This document shows positions 59,791 to 64,000 of a DNA stretch of 64,000 bases, piece after piece. Both the position numbers and the translations under genes were made by a program. Origin of the DNA: Streptomyces sennicomposti (GTDB taxonomy: Bacteria; Actinomycetota; Actinomycetes; Streptomycetales; Streptomycetaceae); assembly GCF_019890635.1 (NCBI RefSeq), contig NZ_JAIOAB010000006.1, positions 153,767 to 217,766 on the forward strand, read 5' to 3'. Position 1 is the stretch's first letter. Each line of letters starts with the position of its first letter. The notes beneath the pieces are model-generated. The model was not told the origin of the DNA and did no database searches. It saw nothing but the letters and a program-made list of their open reading frames with translations.

Positions 59791-61002
59791 ATGAAGACGA
59801 TCGACGAACTTCTCTCCGAAGGCGTGAACGGCAAGCGGGTCTTCGTCCGCGCCGACCTCAACGTCCCGCTGGCCGACGGTGTCATCACCGACGACGGCCG
59901 CATCCGCGCCGTCCTGCCCACCGTCAAGGCCCTCGCCGAGGCGGGCGCCAAGGTGGTCGTGGCCTCGCACCTCGGCCGGCCCAAGGGCGCCCCGGACCCC
60001 GCCTTCTCGCTGCTGCCCGCCGCCGAGCGCCTCGGCGAACTCCTCGGCGCGCCCGTGGCGTTCGCCCAGGACACCGTCGGCCCCGCCGCCCACGGCGCCG
60101 TGGACGGCCTCGAGCCCGGCCAGGTCGCGGTCATCGAGAACCTGCGCTTCAACGCCGGCGAGACGTCCAAGGACGACACCGAGCGCGGCGAGTTCGCCGA
60201 CGCCCTCGCCGCCCTCGCGGACGTCTACGTCGGCGACGGCTTCGGCGCGGTGCACCGCAAGCACGCCTCGGTCTACGACCTGCCGGCCCGCCTGCCGCAC
60301 TACGCCGGCTACCTCATCGCCACCGAGGTCGGCGTCCTGAAGAAGCTCACCGAGGACGTCAAGCGCCCCTACGTCGTCGCCCTCGGCGGCGCCAAGGTCT
60401 CCGACAAGCTCGCCGTCATCGACCAGCTGCTCGGCAAGGCCGACCGGCTGCTCATCGGCGGCGGCATGGCCTACACCTTCCTCAAGGCCAAGGGCTACGA
60501 GGTCGGCATCTCGCTCCTCCAGGAGGACCAGGTCCCGGCCGTCAAGGAGTACCTGGAGCGCGCCGAGAAGCAGGGCGTGGAGCTGGTGCTCCCCGTCGAC
60601 GTCGTGGTCTCCCGGGAGTTCCCGGACCTGAAGACCAAGGCGCCGACCGACCACACCGTGGTCGACGCGGACAAGATCCCCGCCGACCAGGAGGGCCTGG
60701 ACATCGGCCCGAAGACCCGTGAGCTGTACGCCGCGAAGCTCGCCGACGCCGCGACCGTGTTCTGGAACGGCCCGATGGGCGTCTTCGAGCACCCCGACTA
60801 CGCCGAGGGCACCAAGGCGGTCGCCCAGGCGCTCGTCGACGCGGACGGCTTCTCGGTCGTCGGCGGCGGCGACTCCGCCGCGGCCGTGCGCACCCTTGGC
60901 TTCGACGAGACCGCATTCGGCCACATCTCGACCGGCGGCGGCGCCTCCCTCGAATACCTCGAGGGCAAGACGCTCCCCGGCCTCGCCGCACTGGAGGACT
61001 GA
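59791..61002 (+). CDS. pgk: Phosphoglycerate kinase
   Basis: 403 residues from ATG 59791 (TCAGGAGT upstream). Transfers phosphate from 1,3-bisphosphoglycerate to ADP. Start MKTIDELLSEGVNGKRVFVR and ADLNVPLADG, then VVASHLGRPKGAP, VIENLRFNAGE, FGAVHRKHASVYDLPA, ALGGAKVSDKLAVIDQLLGK, VFWNGPMGVFE and VVGGGDSAAAV: the complete family signature. Followed by tpiA after 6 bp, so translational coupling is likely. Confidence 0.98.
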   Translation: MKTIDELLSEGVNGKRVFVRADLNVPLADGVITDDGRIRAVLPTVKALAEAGAKVVVASHLGRPKGAPDPAFSLLPAAERLGELLGAPVAFAQDTVGPAAHGAVDGLEPGQVAVIENLRFNAGETSKDDTERGEFADALAALADVYVGDGFGAVHRKHASVYDLPARLPHYAGYLIATEVGVLKKLTEDVKRPYVVALGGAKVSDKLAVIDQLLGKADRLLIGGGMAYTFLKAKGYEVGISLLQEDQVPAVKEYLERAEKQGVELVLPVDVVVSREFPDLKTKAPTDHTVVDADKIPADQEGLDIGPKTRELYAAKLADAATVFWNGPMGVFEHPDYAEGTKAVAQALVDADGFSVVGGGDSAAAVRTLGFDETAFGHISTGGGASLEYLEGKTLPGLAALED

Positions 61003-61008
61003 ACCTCA

Positions 61009-61785
<777 letters not shown>

Positions 61786-61947
61786 GCGCGGCGGTGCGCC
61801 GGAAGCCGGTCCGAGCTGTGAGTATGCGGTAGCGGCGATCCGTCGTACCCTTGCGGGGGCGCGGCAAGCGTGTCGGCATGCGGCTGGTCCGCGTGACACC
61901 TGCCGGGCCCCCGTCGTCCATCCGAATCCGAGGAAGTTGGTCCAGCC

Positions 61948-62184
61948 GTGGTTTTGGGGTTCTCGATCGCCCTGATCGTCTTCAGCCTGCTGCTGATGCT
62001 GCTGGTGCTGATGCACAAGGGGAAGGGCGGCGGCCTCTCCGACATGTTCGGTGGCGGTATGCAGTCCTCCGTCGGCGGCTCCTCGGTCGCCGAGCGCAAC
62101 CTCGACCGCATCACCGTGGTGATCGGCCTGCTGTGGCTCGCGTGCATCATCGTGCTCGGCATCCTCATGAAGTCGAACGGCTGA
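61948..62184 (+). CDS. secG: Preprotein translocase subunit SecG
   Basis: 78 residues from GTG 61948 (GAGGAAG upstream). Two transmembrane helices (LGFSIALIVFSLLLMLLVLM and ITVVIGLLWLACIIVLGIL) flank the conserved loop HKGKGGGLSDMFGGGMQSSV. Accessory part of the SecYEG channel. Position after tpiA is the usual actinobacterial arrangement; the 162-bp gap suggests its own promoter (TACCCT near 61845). Confidence 0.94.
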   Translation: MVLGFSIALIVFSLLLMLLVLMHKGKGGGLSDMFGGGMQSSVGGSSVAERNLDRITVVIGLLWLACIIVLGILMKSNG

Positions 62185-62261
62185 CGCACCGCACCGCAGA
62201 CCGCCGCAGCCGAACAGCCGTCGAACGGACCGTCACGGCGCGGCGGACACCGCACATTCCG

Positions 62262-62374
62262 TACGTAAGGCCCCATGGTCGGTACGCGCTCGAAAGCGCG
62301 GCCTATCATGGGGCTTGCGTCTGTGCGTGGGGGGCGGTAACTCCAATCACTGGACGCGCGTTGGGCCTTACGTA
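62262..62374. promoter_or_regulatory. Nested inverted repeats in the secG-rbpA gap
   Basis: TACGTAAGGCCC (62262-62273) and GGGCCTTACGTA (62363-62374) are a perfect 12-bp inverted repeat 89 nt apart. Inside, GCCCCATG (62270-62277) pairs with CATGGGGC (about 62308-62315), enclosing CGCGCT-CGAA-AGCGCG. TATCAT (near 62304) could be a -10. The region could be a secG terminator plus an rbpA control region; a regulator site or structured RNA are both possible. Confidence 0.45.
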
Positions 62375-62443
62375 GACTGAGGCGCTCGCAGCGAAGAGAA
62401 ACACCGTCTCGCTTCGCGGCACCATCACGCAGGGAGTTACACC

Positions 62444-62779
62444 GTGGCAAGTGGCAACGCGATCCGGGGAAGCCGGGTCGGTGCGGGGCCGATGGGCGAG
62501 GCCGAGCGCGGCGAGTCCGCGCCGCGCCTGCGCATCTCCTTCTGGTGCTCCAACGGGCACGAGACCCAGCCGAGCTTCGCCAGCGACGCGCAGGTCCCGG
62601 ACACCTGGGACTGCCCGCGCTGTGGATTCCCGGCCGGCCAGGACCAGGACAACCCGCCGGACCCGCCGCGCACCGAGCCGTACAAGACGCACCTCGCGTA
62701 CGTACGGGAGCGGCGCAGCGACGCGGACGGCGAGGCGATCCTCGCCGAGGCCCTCGCCAAACTGCGCGGCGAGATCTAG
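62444..62779 (+). CDS. RbpA-family RNA polymerase-binding protein
   Basis: 111 residues from GTG 62444 (GGGAG upstream). RbpA core: NAIRGSRVGA near the start, the zinc site FWCSNGHETQPSF...WDCPRCGFPA, and the C-terminal sigma-interacting helix region RTEPYKTHLAYVRERRSDAD, then GEAILAEALAKLRG. RbpA binds RNA polymerase and principal sigma factors and stabilises the open complex. It differs from my memory of S. coelicolor RbpA (SCO1421), which begins with an RALRGTRL-type sequence, so this may be a paralogue; hence no symbol is given. Confidence 0.85.
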   Translation: MASGNAIRGSRVGAGPMGEAERGESAPRLRISFWCSNGHETQPSFASDAQVPDTWDCPRCGFPAGQDQDNPPDPPRTEPYKTHLAYVRERRSDADGEAILAEALAKLRGEI

Positions 62780-62858
62780 AAGTCGACGTCCGGCCGGACG
62801 CCCCCGGGCAGACCGCCGGACCCCTTGCCGCCCCCGGCGGCCATGCGCCGCCGACCGA

Positions 62859-62881
62859 TTGTCAGTGGTGCCCTCTACGGT
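62859..62881 (+). promoter_or_regulatory. RecA-NDp/PafBC-type promoter of the MFS gene
   Basis: TTGTCAGTG (62859-62867), N8, TACGGT (62876-62881). Perfect match. The transcript would start near 62888, giving a leader of about 25 nt with GAGGGGG before GTG 62914, or an almost leaderless GTG 62893. Confidence 0.75.
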
Positions 62882-62913
62882 TTGCGCATCGGGTGAATCG
62901 TGAGGGGGCGACG

Positions 62914-64000
62914 GTGGCGACGGTCGATGCGGCTCAGGCAGCCGAGAGCGGGGCGCGGCCCGCGTGGGGCGGGGCGTTCGGACGGCTGTGGGGCGCCGCG
63001 GTGCTGTCCAGCTTCGGCGACGCGCTGCGCACGGCGGCGCTGCCGCTGCTCGCCGCCTCGCTGACCGACGAGCCGCTGCTCATCGTCTCGGTCACCGCGT
63101 GCGGCTATCTGCCCTGGCTGCTGTTCGGGCTGCTCGGCGGCGCCGTCGCCGACCGGGTGGACAAGCGGCGGGCCATGTGGACGGTGGACGCGGTACGTGC
63201 GGTGCTGGTCGGCGGCTTCGCGCTCGCCGTCGCCCTCGGCCACGCCTCGATCGCCCTGCTGATCTGTCTGGCCTTCGCGCTCACCACGCTCCAGACCCTC
63301 TTCGACAACGCGGCGACGGCTCTGCTGCCCGCCCTCGTGGACCGCGCGGCGCTCGGCGGCGCCAACGCCCGGCTGATGACCGGTCAGCGCATCGCCGGCG
63401 GGCTGCTGGGCGGGCCGGCCGTGCCCCTGCTGCTCGCCGTCGGCGTGGCCGCGCCCTTCGCCGCCGACGCCGTCACCTTCCTGGTGGCCGCGGCGCTGGT
63501 GGCCTCGCTGCGGACGGCCGCGCCCGAGCGGGCGCCGCGGCCGTCCGGAAGCACCCTGCGCGGTGAGATAGGCGAGGGGCTGCGGGTGCTCGGGCGGGAC
63601 CGGGCGCTGCGGGCGCTGTGCGCCGCGACCGCTCTGTGCAACGTCGGGATGGGCGCGCTCATCGCCGCTCTGGTGGTGCTCGTGACGGGCTGGCTGGGCG
63701 CCGGGCCCGGGGGATACGCGGCGGCGATGACCGCCTACACGGTGGGGAGCCTGGCCGGGGGAGCGGTCAACGGACGGGTGGTGGCTCGGCTGGGGCGGGT
63801 GCGGGCCGTGTTGGTGGCGGGGGTGGTGCAGGTCGCTGCGCTGGTGGTGATGGGGTCGGTGCGGGAACTGGGTGCGCTGGTGGGGGCGATGGCGGTGTTC
63901 GGGGTGATGGGGATGGTGTGGAACGTGAACACCACGACGCTGATGCAGGAGCGGAGCCCTGAGGGGATGCTGGGGCGGGTGAGCGCGGCGTTCCGGACGC
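62914..64000 (+). CDS. MFS transporter (3' end cut by window)
   Basis: At least 362 residues, open at the window end. Start at GTG 62914 with GAGGGGG five bases upstream (GTG 62893 also possible). The DHA3-like MFS pattern: FGRLWGAAVLSSFGDALRTA, GYLPWLLFGLLGGAVADRVD followed by KRR, FALTTLQTLFDNAATALLPA, and a second half beginning LCAATALCNVGMGALIAALV. About ten helices are present. A drug or metabolite exporter by family; substrate unknown. A perfect DNA-damage-type promoter lies just upstream, suggesting export of a genotoxic compound or repair by-product (inference). Confidence 0.88.
   Translation, partial: MATVDAAQAAESGARPAWGGAFGRLWGAAVLSSFGDALRTAALPLLAASLTDEPLLIVSVTACGYLPWLLFGLLGGAVADRVDKRRAMWTVDAVRAVLVGGFALAVALGHASIALLICLAFALTTLQTLFDNAATALLPALVDRAALGGANARLMTGQRIAGGLLGGPAVPLLLAVGVAAPFAADAVTFLVAAALVASLRTAAPERAPRPSGSTLRGEIGEGLRVLGRDRALRALCAATALCNVGMGALIAALVVLVTGWLGAGPGGYAAAMTAYTVGSLAGGAVNGRVVARLGRVRAVLVAGVVQVAALVVMGSVRELGALVGAMAVFGVMGMVWNVNTTTLMQERSPEGMLGRVSAAFRT

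Overview
The window is chromosomal DNA from a Streptomyces-type actinomycete. GC content is very high, with nearly all third codon positions G or C. GTG starts and leaderless genes are common. Lineage markers include whiA beside yvcK and rapZ, RbpA, a mycothiol-dependent enzyme, a DUF397/XRE/ATPase triad, DUF6343 and the SAV2177-type methyltransferase. From memory, the order from polA through rpsA, coaE, uvrB, uvrA, uvrC, rapZ-yvcK-whiA and gap-pgk-tpiA to secG resembles the conserved core of the Streptomyces coelicolor chromosome. I see no rRNA, tRNA, IS element, prophage or biosynthetic cluster.

Layout: 1-2.3 kb, a truncated molybdopterin oxidoreductase diverging from polA. 5-12.7 kb, a GC-rich repeat tract, a DUF4184 membrane protein, a secreted lytic transglycosylase, the helicase hrpB and a methyltransferase. 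13-18.5 kb, rpsA, a PAC2 protein, coaE, a TPR protein and small genes. 18.8-26.7 kb, an S4 RNA-binding protein, a family 5 uracil-DNA glycosylase, an ABC exporter, and a whiJ-like group (anti-sigma-like ATPase, XRE regulator, DUF397) around a palindrome. 26.8-33 kb, stand-alone gltD, DUF2293, a uridine-kinase-like protein, psuG with its PfkB kinase, and a VOC protein. 33-42.4 kb, ogt, a secreted phosphodiesterase, an MHYT protein, uvrB, and a Ter group (TerD, a TerD chimera, TerC behind a likely manganese riboswitch). 42.6-51 kb, a cation antiporter, aroQ, two metabolic enzymes, uvrA, a sugar kinase and a Rieske lipoprotein. 52-64 kb, uvrC-rapZ-yvcK-whiA, gap-pgk-tpiA, secG, an RbpA-family gene and an MFS transporter cut by the window end.

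The main regulatory theme is DNA damage. uvrA, uvrB, uvrC, polA and ogt, plus two genes with no obvious repair role, each carry an element of the form TTGTCRGTG-N8-TANNNT, the RecA-independent (RecA-NDp/PafBC) promoter type described in mycobacteria. In four of them the start codon lies 6-7 nt after the -10, implying leaderless mRNAs. Other points worth attention are a pair of CRISPR-like repeats at an exact 61-nt period upstream of coaE, a methyltransferase whose conserved N-terminus has no standard start codon, and GC-rich tandem repeats in many intergenic gaps, two of which duplicate the stop codon of the adjacent gene.
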